Source: Chloroflexi bacterium TSY (GTDB lineage: Bacteria > Chloroflexota > Anaerolineae > Caldilineales > Caldilineaceae). Taken from it: a stretch of DNA of 64,000 nt. Shown one piece after another: positions 1 through 8,454 of the stretch (the stretch's first letter is position 1; each line of letters opens with the position of its first letter). The position numbers and the translations under genes were made by a program. The notes below the pieces were generated by a model. That model saw nothing but the letters and a program-made list of their open reading frames with translations, did no database searches and was not told the origin of the DNA. The stretch spans positions 14,144 to 78,143 of the forward strand of contig JAHBNG010000065.1 of the NCBI GenBank assembly GCA_019217005.1, in the 5' to 3' direction.

Positions 1-734
1 TGACCACCGTTCTCATATGTTTCCATGATTTGGAGCCACCTTTTCAGATCACAAGCAAAACTGGAGCTGGTGGTTGATTCGATTCGGCTGCGGGCCAGCT
101 CGCTCATCATCACTAGACCGCTACAGGGCGAACCGCTCCAACCTTTTTGTGGCGCACTCACTAGAATATCAACACCACCCGCTTCCATATCGACCCAGTT
201 TGTACCAGAGGCGACACAATCCAACACAAACATGCCACCAATCTCATGAACTGCACTAGCAGCAGCGCGAATATAGTCGTCAGGCAAGAGCATTCCTGAT
301 GCGGTTTCTACATGTGGGGCAAAAACCAGATCGGGTTTCTCTGCTTTGATGGTCGCAACGACTTCGTCAATCGGAGCAGGTGCGAATGGTGCTTGCCGAT
401 GACTATCCACCATACGCGCTTTTAAGACAATGGATTCGGACGGAATATTGCCCATCTCAAAAATCTGGGTCCAACGGTAACTGAACCAACCGTTACGGAT
501 CACCAAACACTTTTTGGCAGTCGCAAACTGACGTGCCACCGCCTCCATCCCAAAGGTGCCACTGCCTGGTACAATCGCCACCGCTTTGGCATTGTAGACC
601 TTCTTCAGCGTAACCGAAATATCGTTCATAACACTCTGGAAGGATTGGGACATGTGATTCAACGCACGATCAGTGTAGACCACTGAGTATTCGAGAAGTC
701 CATCGGGATCGACATTTGGGAATAAGCCTGGCAT
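1..734 (-). CDS. Class V PLP-dependent aminotransferase, partial (C-terminus beyond window)
   Basis: The first 244 codons of a fold-type I PLP enzyme of the alanine-glyoxylate/serine-pyruvate aminotransferase group, which moves an amino group between an amino acid and a 2-oxo acid in the cytoplasm. I translated it by hand from the ATG at 734, which follows AGGAGG at a normal distance. Visible family features: a glycine-rich PGSGTFGMEAVA segment near residue 56, HVETASG near 141, an Asp in LDCVAS near 172 that would contact the pyridine nitrogen of PLP, and the Schiff-base lysine in SAPQKGW near 197. The reading frame is open to the window edge, so the substrate-defining C-terminus is missing. 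The exact substrate cannot be told. No gene within 190 bp upstream shares its strand as an operon partner. Confidence 0.85.
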   Translation of the reverse strand, partial: MPGLFPNVDPDGLLEYSVVYTDRALNHMSQSFQSVMNDISVTLKKVYNAKAVAIVPGSGTFGMEAVARQFATAKKCLVIRNGWFSYRWTQIFEMGNIPSESIVLKARMVDSHRQAPFAPAPIDEVVATIKAEKPDLVFAPHVETASGMLLPDDYIRAAASAVHEIGGMFVLDCVASGTNWVDMEAGGVDILVSAPQKGWSGSPCSGLVMMSELARSRIESTTSSSFACDLKRWLQIMETYENGG

Positions 735-922
735 TGCTGCCTCCTATGTGTATATTGAACACGGTATCTATGATGTAACAGAACCATTCTTATTCGATCA
801 GGTCAATTCTATTATACACGCAAGATCATTCAAATAAGGATCGTTGTGTTTACATGATTGCGATCTACTGATTATACAAGGATGCCATTCCGAAGCAGAT
901 AAGCAGGCCGACTTCTCATAAC

Positions 923-998
923 CACATCAATTAAACTTTGGACGATTGTCCCTCCATCAAAAACGATTCTATTGTCCGAAGTTTAAGTGGCGTCTCTA
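923..998. repeat. Dispersed palindromic repeat CACATCA...GGCGTCTCTA, copy a
   Basis: A 76-bp unit that starts CACATCA and ends TTAAGTGGCGTCTCTA. Inner arms TTAAACTTTGGAC and GTCCGAAGTTTAA are inverted. Read on the minus strand it supplies about the last 22 codons and the stop of the hydrolase fragment at 931. Related copies lie at 40998-41158 (split by another repeat) and 45003-45197 (with extra sequence inside). Isolated ends lie at 33112-33128 and 55204-55220. Confidence 0.7.
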
Positions 999-1464
999 TT
1001 CTTGTTTGCTGAGTCTGCCCTATCATGATAAATTCACATATCGCTGCAATGACGTTTGCATCGCGTAAAATACGGTGGTGCCCCAATCCTGATGTTGAAA
1101 TTTGTTCCGCTTTTGGCCAATGTTCGCGCAAAATGAGCGCCTGCTCGTGTATCACTTCGCGATCTTGGTGATCGTGCACGATTAAACCTGGTATATTGAT
1201 CTGGTCAATTAAATGTGCCAACGAAAATTGAACAATTGGACGTTGCCCTAATTCTTCAAGACGCGCCTTGAGTATCGTTAGAGTCGGAGCCGACACACCG
1301 AGCTGCTTCATAAACATAGTCAAGATGTAATCCATTGACGCTGGTGAACCAATCGTCACTAACTTTTTTGCGTCTGCGCCTTCGTTGAGGGCAAATGCGG
1401 CGCAAACACCTCCAAATGAGTGCCCAATCATTGCTTCAAAACCACCATACTCAAGGGAAAGATC
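931..1464 (-). pseudogene. Alpha/beta hydrolase, C-terminal fragment
   Basis: This is the C-terminal half of an alpha/beta-hydrolase whose N-terminal half is at 3130-3548. It carries the nucleophile elbow GHSFGG, a likely acid in HDHQDREV and a late histidine in GLGHHRIL, that is, the full catalytic triad. The fragment has no start signal of its own; it begins at an 8-bp target duplication (1457-1464) next to the inserted IS. Removing the IS and one duplication joins the halves in frame into a protein of about 314 residues. About 22 C-terminal codons come from the repeat at 923-998, so this end of the gene was also altered. The substrate is unknown. Confidence 0.85.
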
Positions 1465-3129
1465 GGGCTGGTTCAGAAATAGGTTGACAAAGAAGAGAGT
1501 ACGTTAACAAGAGAATAGGTTAGAGAAAGAGGCTCCTGTTCAGGCAAAATAAGGGTGTTCAGACCAAAATAGCCAAAAAGGAGCCTCTAAATGTCAGAGT
1601 ATCGAACAGACCTCCTATCATTGTCAACCCGAATCGATCTTGCGTTGGAAATGCTCAACCCGAATCGAGAGTGGGGGAGAGTGAGCGAACTGTCAACGGC
1701 GTACAATGTGTCTCGAACGTGGCTCTATAAGTTGAGAGAGAGCGGTGAAGCGGCGCTGAAAGCGATCTTGTCGCCAGTGAGTCCAGGACCGCAGCCGAAA
1801 AGCCATGTGATCGAAGTGGATGAGACGTTCATCCGACGAACCATAACGGTGTTGCCGATGCTGCGAGGAAGCGTACGAGATATCCAAAGGGGGTTGGGGT
1901 TGCTGCTAGGTGTGGAGCGGTCGGTGGGATTCATCCAAGGGACGCTGGCGGAAGTTGGAGAACTGGCATCGGCGTACAATGAGAGCATGGTGCCGACGCT
2001 GCCGGTGTTGGGGGAAGCGGATGAAATTTTCTGTGGCGACCAACCGTGCCTGACGGTGGTGGACGGAGCATCGTTTGCGCTGTTGAATATCTCAGCAGCC
2101 GATGCCCGAGATGAAACAACATGGGGGTTGAAGTTTCTCGAATTGCTCGAGCGAGGCATCACCTTTGATGACTTGGTGACCGATGGGGCTTTGGGCATTC
2201 AGGCAGGAGCCAAGGCAGCGGGGATGAATGCGCCACACTCCTATGACCTCTTTCACCAAATGCAGAATGGCACCAAAATCACCCAACGTCTGGAGAGAGA
2301 AATGGACCAGGCCATGACCGACCGTGACGTAGCTTGCAAGTGTTGGACGAGCAGACTGCTCCTGCACGTCGCCCTGGGCGACCACGCAAATGCACAGTGA
2401 CTCTCGAGGTTGCCGACCAAACGGTGCTGACAGCAGTTGACTTGCACGAGAACTGGACATGGCTTCTCCGAACGGTCCGTCAGGCACTGGAGCCGATTTC
2501 ACCGACCGGGCAGCTTGTCAACACAGATGCCGCGCAACAAACCATTCTGGCTGCCACCCAACTTATGATGGAGATGAACCGCGATGAAATTGCACACTTT
2601 GCCACCCAACTGCAGCAGAATCTACCTACATTGCTGGCTCCCCCTCCGTCGCCTGGAACTATCCCTGGCTCCCCTCCGCCAGAACCTCTCACCTGAGTAC
2701 GAAGCCTTCATCACACACCTCTGGACTTATCGCCATGACCATCAACTTCCCATTGAACAGCTTTTCCCTCCCTCATTGCAGCCTATGGCTCTTGCCTTCT
2801 GGCATGCACTGGATCGCTTCCATCGGGCTTCTTCTCTAGCTGAATCCTTTCATGCTTGGCTCAGGCCCTTTCTTGCAATCCATCGCTCTTTGCCCGATTG
2901 GTTGGCCGCTCTTTTACAGCTCTTTTGGAATCATCGCACCTTCTCACGTGGCAAACGCTCCGGTCACTCACCCTTAGAACTGGCTACCGATTCCTATGTC
3001 CCTTCTTTGGCTGACGCCCTTGATGCCATTCTTCAGCCTCAACAGCAACTGGCTCTTTAACCTATTCTCTTTTTAACGTGCCCATTTCAATTTTGTAAAC
3101 CTAACTCATCCCTTGTTCTGAACCTGCCC
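1465..3129 (+). mobile_element. Insertion sequence with 8-bp target duplication (IS-A)
   Basis: A 1665-bp element flanked by the perfect direct repeat GAAAGATC (1457-1464 and 3130-3137). Left end GGGCTGGTTCAGAA; the right end, reverse-complemented, is GGGCAGGTTCAGAA. The right end also has TTAGGTTTACA starting 14 bases after GGGCAGGTTCA. Both end sequences and this spacing recur in the 155-bp elements elsewhere in the window, so IS-A and they form one family. It carries a single transposase read in more than one frame. I do not assign a named IS family. Confidence 0.9.
1591..3060 (+). pseudogene. Transposase of IS-A, frameshifted
   Basis: Starts with ATG at 1591 after AAAAGGAG. The first frame (1591-2400) has an HTH-like N-terminus (VSELSTAYNVSRTWLYKLRE) and candidate acidic catalytic residues in TVVDGASF and LVTDGALGIQ. 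The coding sense then moves to another frame (about 2336-2696, including PARRPGRPRK) and returns to the first frame (about 2650-3060), where ASSLAESFHAWLRPFLAIHR would hold the catalytic Glu of a DDE transposase, followed by WNHRTF and HSPLELA. Two frame changes around about 2336 and 2650 restore one protein of about 490 residues. Programmed frameshifting, mutation or sequence error cannot be separated here. Confidence 0.8.
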
Positions 3130-3548
3130 GAAAGATCCACGATTATTTGGGCAAATTCCAATAGATTCGTCTGCTTGCCGGGTGAATCAGCATGTGCGGG
3201 TCCATCGAAGGTAACCACGCGATATCCAGCATCGACCAGTGGTTGGACAAATGCTCCAAGCTGTGAACCTCGTCCCGCCCAACCGTGAAGGAGAAGCACT
3301 GTTGGTCCGCTTCCCCACTGGTAAACCACATAGTATGACTCTTGAGATGAATGGCGATAGTGACCAGTAAAGGGAACTTGTGTTACCGAGGCTGTTGTGA
3401 GCCAGGCGACCTCACGCGCGGGGCGCTCAAACTTTGGTGGGCGAAAAAAAGCGCGCGCAACTAACCGACCGGCAAGTTTCGGCGAAAGAAACTCAACCAT
3501 TTGGAACCCTCTTCTAATGCCCGTTTGCAACAGAGTTGCTCGATTCAT
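3130..3548 (-). pseudogene. Alpha/beta hydrolase, N-terminal fragment
   Basis: The N-terminal half of the hydrolase at 931-1464. ATG at 3548 follows AAAGGAGAACGA. Residues near 80-90 read VLLLHGWAGRGSQ, the oxyanion-hole HGW motif of alpha/beta hydrolases, and VVTFDGPAHADSPG follows. The true gene sequence ends at Ser 140; the next 13 residues and the stop (near 3087) are encoded by IS-A. An operator-like palindrome at 3565-3578 lies just upstream of the ribosome site and matches one before the neighbouring tetR gene, which suggests repression by that regulator. As it stands this fragment lacks the nucleophile and cannot be active. Confidence 0.85.
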
Positions 3549-3564
3549 TTCGTTCTCCTTTTTC

Positions 3565-3578
3565 AGACCGCTCGGTCT
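3565..3578. promoter_or_regulatory. TetR-type operator before the hydrolase
   Basis: AGACCGCTCGGTCT is a perfect 6-2-6 palindrome, 17 bases from the hydrolase start. A second site with 13 of 14 identical positions lies before the adjacent tetR gene (4215-4228). Two nearly equal palindromes at the two start regions suggest one repressor controlling itself and the hydrolase. Confidence 0.65.
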
Positions 3579-3596
3579 TTTTTGTGAGCAAAAAAA

Positions 3597-4190
3597 TTAT
3601 ACGACTAATTCTTGTTCAATATAGCGAATTAACTGATCTGCCACCACGTCTATATATTGAGACTGGTTGAAACTACGGCTCATTGCGATGCCACCTTCTA
3701 TGCTTGAGATAAAGAAGATTGCAACAGTTTCAGCATTGATCGATAGATGAAATTCATTGCGTCGAATGCCACGCTGGATGATAGTCACCAAACCATCAAT
3801 CCACTCTTGATACGCTTTCTGCACCCGTTCACGTAATTGAGGATTGGAATCATCTGCTTCAATCACACTATTCAGGATGGGACATCCGCCCCCAATAATC
3901 GGATTGAGTGCATAATGCCGATAAAAGTTCACGACCGCTTTGAGCTTATCTGTGGCTGTATACTCGGCTCTAATGGCTTCCAAAACAACCGCATTGACTC
4001 GCTTAATTGAGTAATCAAATGCTTCTAATAGAATTTCTTCCTTGTTTTGGAAATGATTGTAAATGCCACCCTTCTTAAGTCCAGTGACTGCCATTAAATC
4101 CGCTAAAGATGAGCCTGTATAGCCTCGTGTATTAAACAATACTGCTGCCTTCGCAATGATCTTATCGCGTGTTAATTCACCTTTACGCAT
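3597..4190 (-). CDS. TetR/AcrR-family transcriptional repressor
   Basis: A one-domain ligand-responsive repressor of about 197 residues. The N-terminal HTH is typical: RDKIIAKAAVLFNTRGY, then SLADLMAVTGLKKGGIYNHF with NKEEILLEAF. The C-terminal half resembles the TetR_C ligand domains of AcrR/YxaF-like proteins (GGCPILNSVIEADD, WIDGLVTIIQRGI). I chose the ATG at 4190 rather than an upstream ATG at 4259 because the family's conserved region starts right after it and because the palindrome at 4215-4228 would otherwise be inside the gene. It precedes the hydrolase fragment on the same strand, 48 bases from its start, each gene having its own operator. The effector is unknown. Confidence 0.88.
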   Translation of the reverse strand: MRKGELTRDKIIAKAAVLFNTRGYTGSSLADLMAVTGLKKGGIYNHFQNKEEILLEAFDYSIKRVNAVVLEAIRAEYTATDKLKAVVNFYRHYALNPIIGGGCPILNSVIEADDSNPQLRERVQKAYQEWIDGLVTIIQRGIRRNEFHLSINAETVAIFFISSIEGGIAMSRSFNQSQYIDVVADQLIRYIEQELVV

Positions 4191-4214
4191 ATTTCTTATT
4201 CTTTCATAAATTTC

Positions 4215-4228
4215 AGACCAATCGGTCT
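4215..4228. promoter_or_regulatory. TetR-type operator before tetR (autoregulation)
   Basis: AGACCAATCGGTCT, a palindrome with one mismatch, 25 bases upstream of the tetR start at 4190. It matches the site at 3565-3578 in 13 of 14 positions. Confidence 0.6.
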
Positions 4229-4313
4229 TAATTATATCTTGAATTTCATGATTTGTCAACGATTTTTTGTGCCTTCAATAAAACCTCTTGACATTACGTG
4301 ACAAATATGATAC

Positions 4314-4345
4314 CATTTGACCAGATATGATAAATTGGTCAAATG
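4314..4345. promoter_or_regulatory. Operator palindrome upstream of the tetR-P450 operon
   Basis: CATTTGACCA, 12 bases, then TGGTCAAATG: a perfect 10-bp inverted repeat. It lies 31 bases upstream of the chosen start of the second tetR gene. A TTGACA box sits at 4288-4293. The palindrome differs from the AGACCG-type sites of the divergent regulator, so the two repressors probably read different sites. Confidence 0.6.
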
Positions 4346-4376
4346 GTCACAAAATGAAATCTATCAAGTAAATTCT

Positions 4377-5045
4377 ATGGCCGGATCTGAAAATGAAGAA
4401 CGCAAACAGAGAATACTCGATGCTGCAGCTGAGTTATTTATTCACTATGGCTATGACAAAACAACAGTCAGTGATGTCGCCCGGGCGGCTGGCGTTAGCA
4501 AAGGGGCGATCTATCTCCATTTTAAAAGTAAAGATGAGCTCTTCGAAGGGCTGCTGATGCGAGAGACAATGACCTACCAAAAGAGATGGCTTGAACTGAT
4601 CGATGCTGATCCAAAAGGCGGCACGATTGGCGGAATGTATAAAAGTATATTGTACGCCATGGAGAGCAGTCCCCTCATTTCCGCCATGTTTCGCCAGGAT
4701 GGACGTGTTCTCGGAAGTTATCTACGTAAACCTGGCACTCTATTTAGCCGACGAAATCAGTCTATTCGCTATGAATTTGTCAAGATGATGCAAGATGTCG
4801 GTGCTGTGCGCAAAGACGTTGATCCAAAAGTGACTGCCCATATTATGGATATGTTGGCTTACGGATTGGTCAGTGTTGGTGAAGTCAAGGATCCAGAAAA
4901 AATCCCTCCCACTGCCGACATTATCGAAGGAATCGCCGATATAATGGACAGGGCGCTAACGCCTGAGGATGGAGGAAATAGCGAGGCAGGAAAAGTCATA
5001 CTACGACGATTCGCTGAGTCAGCCCGACAGCAATTCGAGTCGTAA
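4377..5045 (+). CDS. TetR/AcrR-family regulator preceding a P450
   Basis: A repressor of about 222 residues. The HTH reads RKQRILDAAAELFIHYGYDK then SDVARAAGVSKGAIYLHFKS, with KDELFEGLL as in AcrR proteins. An in-frame ATG at 4317 exists, but it lies inside the operator palindrome; the ATG at 4377 gives the usual family length upstream of the HTH. The gene ends 11 bases before the P450 start, so the two are almost surely cotranscribed, and the palindrome at 4314-4345 is the likely autoregulatory site. The ligand may be a P450 substrate; that is inference. It is divergent from the other tetR gene across about 185 bases. Confidence 0.87.
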   Translation: MAGSENEERKQRILDAAAELFIHYGYDKTTVSDVARAAGVSKGAIYLHFKSKDELFEGLLMRETMTYQKRWLELIDADPKGGTIGGMYKSILYAMESSPLISAMFRQDGRVLGSYLRKPGTLFSRRNQSIRYEFVKMMQDVGAVRKDVDPKVTAHIMDMLAYGLVSVGEVKDPEKIPPTADIIEGIADIMDRALTPEDGGNSEAGKVILRRFAESARQQFES

Positions 5046-5056
5046 GGAAATATTTT

Positions 5057-6265
5057 ATGAACACCAAACAACCAATCAATATCAATTCGAAAGCGTTTCT
5101 ACGCAACGAGTATAGTTATTACAAATGGATGCGAGAAAATGCCCCGATCTGTAAAGGACGGATGGGGTGGGTCATGCACATGCACCTGGTTGCCCGTTAT
5201 GATGATGCCGTGGAACTGCTGAAAGATAAACGCTTTATCCGTAATCGTTCCACCATCACAGGTGGTTCGAGATTACCGATTCCGCTGCCCAAAGCATTTG
5301 CCACTATGGCCCAAAGTATGATTATTGAAGACGAACCAGAGCATCGCCGTTTGCGCAATCTGGTGCATAAAGCGTTTACGCCGCGCACTGTCGCCAATCT
5401 CGAAGAACGCATCGAAACGCTTTCGCATGAGTTACTCGACAAGGCTGCACAGCAAGGAACCGTCGATCTGTTAGATGCATATGCCTTGGCCATTCCGATT
5501 ACAGTGATTGCGGAGATGATTGGCGTACCAAAGGAAGATCAAATTGTCTTCAACCAATGGTCAAAAGCCTTTGTCCGCAGCATCTCAATTCCCAATATGT
5601 TTCGCATGTATTTGGACGTGCGCGGCATTGTTCAATTTATTCGAGAGCTGATCGAGAAACGGCGCGCGGATCCAGGAGATGATCTGTTAACGGCACTGAT
5701 CCAAGCCGAAGACGAGGGCGAGCAATTGAATGAAGACGAGTTGCTTTCGATGGTGGTACTGTTGTTGATTGCGGGGTATGAAACAACTGTGAATCTAATC
5801 GCCAACGGCACCCATTCTCTGTTGCTAAATCCAGAGCAGTTGACGCTTTTGCGAGAACAGCCAGAGCAAATCGACTCGGCTGTTGAAGAGATTGTGCGTC
5901 ACGATAATCCAGTTGCGGGGACCAAGCCCAACTATGCGATTGAGGATGTAGAATTGGGTGGCGTTACGATTCCCAAGGGATCGATGGTGATGCCCCTGCT
6001 GGCTTCTGCCAATCGAGATGAGCGGATCTTCGACAACCCTGATGCCTTTGATATTACCCGCTCGCCCAATAAACATATTGGCTTTGGCCAAGGCATTCAC
6101 TATTGCTTGGGGGCACCGCTTGCGCGTCTGGAAGGCAAGATCGCCATTACAAATCTCGTGCAGCGTTTCCCAAATTTGAAGCTAGCAGTGGATCCAAGCG
6201 AAGTGCGCTTTGTCGAGCGACCGTTCTTTCATCGGTTGCAGAGTTTGCCAGTTCAGCTGAATTAG
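5057..6265 (+). CDS. Cytochrome P450 (bacterial class I type)
   Basis: A soluble heme monooxygenase of 402 residues, the normal size. The I-helix oxygen-binding motif is AGYETT near residue 240; the K-helix ExxR is in AVEEIVRHDNPV near 277; the heme-binding loop is FGQGIHYCLG with the axial Cys near 350, followed by APLARLEGKIAI. IIEDEPEHRRLRNLVHKAFT near residue 95 is the common C-helix region that contacts heme propionates. ATG at 5057 follows AAGGA. No ferredoxin or ferredoxin reductase is nearby, so redox partners must be encoded elsewhere. Substrate unknown; the upstream TetR suggests inducible use. Confidence 0.95.
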   Translation: MNTKQPININSKAFLRNEYSYYKWMRENAPICKGRMGWVMHMHLVARYDDAVELLKDKRFIRNRSTITGGSRLPIPLPKAFATMAQSMIIEDEPEHRRLRNLVHKAFTPRTVANLEERIETLSHELLDKAAQQGTVDLLDAYALAIPITVIAEMIGVPKEDQIVFNQWSKAFVRSISIPNMFRMYLDVRGIVQFIRELIEKRRADPGDDLLTALIQAEDEGEQLNEDELLSMVVLLLIAGYETTVNLIANGTHSLLLNPEQLTLLREQPEQIDSAVEEIVRHDNPVAGTKPNYAIEDVELGGVTIPKGSMVMPLLASANRDERIFDNPDAFDITRSPNKHIGFGQGIHYCLGAPLARLEGKIAITNLVQRFPNLKLAVDPSEVRFVERPFFHRLQSLPVQLN

Positions 6266-6354
6266 ATGATTTCAAACAAGCTGCTTCTAACGCGGTCGGG
6301 TAGAGCCGACCTTCCCGGAAGAGAGAAAGAGAGGTCGGGCATTCGAGCTTGTCT

Positions 6355-7423
6355 CTAAAGCTGTCGTAAGCGCGGATCCAGCAGCTCGCGCAGCCAATCA
6401 CCCGCCAGATTGAACATCAGAACGGCAATGAAGATCATCAACCCTGGGGCCAGCACAAACCAAGGCGCTTGATAGATATAGCTTTGGGCATGTTGTAACA
6501 TGCTACCCCACGATGGAGTCGGTGGCTGGACACCAAGCCCCAGGTAGCTCAACCCTGCCTCAATCAAAATCGCAACCGCAAAACCTAATGTCGCTTGTAC
6601 AATAATTGGTCCGGTTGCATTGGGGAGGATGGTTCGAAATAAGACCCGCGTGTCCGTCGCACCAATCAGTCGGCTGGCCCACACATATTCCCGCTCTTTC
6701 AACTCCAAAACACTCCCGCGTACAAGGCGAGCAAAGCGCGGGATATAGACAAAAGCGATTGCAACAATCACATTTAGCGTCGATGCGCCGAAAGTGGCGA
6801 TCATTAACAAGGCCAGTAGCAGAACTGGAAAAGAGAGAATTGCGTCCTGGATGCGCATAATGACTGAGTCGAGAATACCACCATAATATCCTGCAATCAG
6901 ACCAAGCGGAACGCCGATGAGAATGGCGATCAAAACCGACCCCAACGCCACCATCATCACGATGCGAGTGCCGTAGATCAGGCGGCTGAAAATATCGCGC
7001 CCAAACTGATCGGTCCCCAACCAATATTGAGCACCTGGTGGTTTCAGCGCATCGGGAATGTGTTGTTCTGTATATGTGTAGGGACTAACCAGATCGGGCA
7101 ATGCGGCACTCACACAGAAAAAGAGAATGACTGCCAACACAATCAGTATCAGTAGATCCAAATTTCAGGTTTTGAGAGAGAATTCTGGCTAAACAGTTGA
7201 CATAAATACAAATTTGCCGGTCGATATCTAGTTTTTGCGTTAGATTTGGGCGATTTTCAGATATGAAATAGGTTGTTTTCTGTAACCGAAATCTGAATAA
7301 ATGACTCCAAAATCCCTGCAATCTCGACTGAAAATAGCCAAAAACGCCAAATTTGGATCTACTGAGTATAGAAATCGGCAACGTTTTTTGTCTGATAGAA
7401 AGTCCAACACGTTGCACAATCAT
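6355..7423 (-). pseudogene. ABC transporter permease, DppC/OppC-like, interrupted by a 218-bp element
   Basis: The second permease of a peptide/nickel importer. GTDQFGRDIFSRLIYGTR near the N-terminus is diagnostic for DppC-type permeases; the EAA-loop region is around EREYVWASRLIGATD, followed by ILPNATGPIIVQ; five or six membrane helices are visible. The native start is ATG at 7423 (MIVQRVGLSIRQKTLPISIL), one base-triplet from the upstream permease stop. A mobile element (7149-7366) with TA duplication splits the first membrane helix. Deleting it and one TA restores ISILIVLAVILFF in frame. In the present sequence the element shifts the frame; a TTG in its terminal repeat could in principle restart translation at 7161. 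Confidence 0.85.
7149..7366. mobile_element. MITE-like element, 218-bp family, copy 1
   Basis: Terminal inverted repeats TCAGTAGATCCAAATTT and AAATTTGGATCTACTGAG. It is flanked by TA at 7147-7148 and 7367-7368. No coding capacity. Copy 2 in opposite orientation is at 24767-24985 and matches along the whole length with scattered differences. TA duplication recalls IS630/Tc1-type transposition; no such transposase is visible here. Confidence 0.85.
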
Positions 7424-7425
7424 TC

Positions 7426-8390
7426 TTACACAACTCCCTCATATTGCTCCCGAATCCGCGGATTTAGAAAAGCATAGCTGACATCGACAGCAAAGTTCAT
7501 CAGCGTATAGAAGACTGTAGTCAACAACACAGCCCCTTGAACGAGCGGATAATCGCGATTATAGACAGCTTGTAGCGTGAGCCAACCAACACCTGACCAG
7601 CCAAAGACATGCTCAATGATGATAATGCCGCCTAACAATCCGCCGACCTCAACCCCGAGAACCGTCAACAGAGGAATGAGTGCATTCGGCAGAGCGTGTC
7701 TCAAGATTACAAAACGTTCTCGGAGTCCCTTTGCCTTGGCCGTACGGACATAATCTTCATGGATGACCTCAATTATGTCTGAGCGCAGAAATCGCGTAAA
7801 TGTTGCGATTAGATAGACAGATAGGGTGAGCGAAGGCATGATGGCGCGCCGCAAATTCTCGAATGGATTCTCCGAAAAAGGGACATATCCTGAGGCGGGT
7901 AGCCATTGCAGTGTGACAGAGAAGAGTAAGATGAGGGCAAGCCCAAGCCAAAAGCCAGGAATGGCCACCCCTGCAACTGCAAAGGTCATGATTGCCGAAT
8001 CGAAGAGCGTTTTGCGCTTCACTGCGGCCAGCACACCAAGTGGAATCGAGACGACAAGCGATATGATCAGACTAAGCGCCACTAGTTCCAGCGATGCACC
8101 CAACCGACCACCGATTAATTCGAGCACGGGTCGATCGCTCCGATTTGAGTTGCCGAAGTCACCTTGTACAGCTCCCGCCAACCAGATAAAGTACTGCACA
8201 TAGATCGGCCGATCCAGCCCCATTTCGCGCCATAACCGTTCAAGTCCCTCGGGATTCTGCGCAGCGGCACGGCCCATGCGCATCGTTGCTGGGTCTTTGG
8301 GGCCAAATGCATGGCCCCAAAGACCAGGAACGAGATGATGAAGATAGTCGGAATGATTTGGAGGAATCGGTTGATGACGTAGCGGCCCAT
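7426..8390 (-). pseudogene. ABC transporter permease, DppB/OppB-like, frameshifted
   Basis: The first permease of the same importer. The N-terminus is MGRYVINRFLQIIPTIFIIS with start ATG at 8390, a classic DppB first helix ending in FGAMHLAP. The expected next motif, GDPAT-like, is found as PKDPATMRMG in another frame, so one base appears to be missing near 8305, within the inverted repeat GGTCTTTGGGGCC/GGCCCCAAAGACC. From there the frame is open to 7426, with the EAA region DYVRTAKAKGLRERFVILRH and several membrane helices. Mutation or sequence error would look the same. If the frame is real, only a late internal start could be used. Confidence 0.8.
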
Positions 8391-8454
8391 GTTGGTAATC
8401 AGCAGGTCGGTAATCAAAGGATTGGTGTTCAGTGGTACATACTCCCATCCTCCT

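Noticed and set aside
1725..2198. Long ORFs on the strand opposite the IS-A transposase
   Set aside because: They are frame shadows of the transposase, with low-complexity Ser/Pro content and no ribosome sites.
1591..3060. Programmed frameshifting in the IS-A transposase
   Set aside because: Not excluded, but two frame changes are needed and no clear slippery sequence was identified, so I list it as frameshifted.
6285..6335. GGTCGG/CCGACC hairpin after the P450 gene as a terminator
   Set aside because: The stem is only six base pairs and no T-run follows.
7085..7423. 112-codon ORF on the minus strand
   Set aside because: It is the permease N-terminus read through the 218-bp element in the wrong frame; the downstream part has no relation to a real protein.
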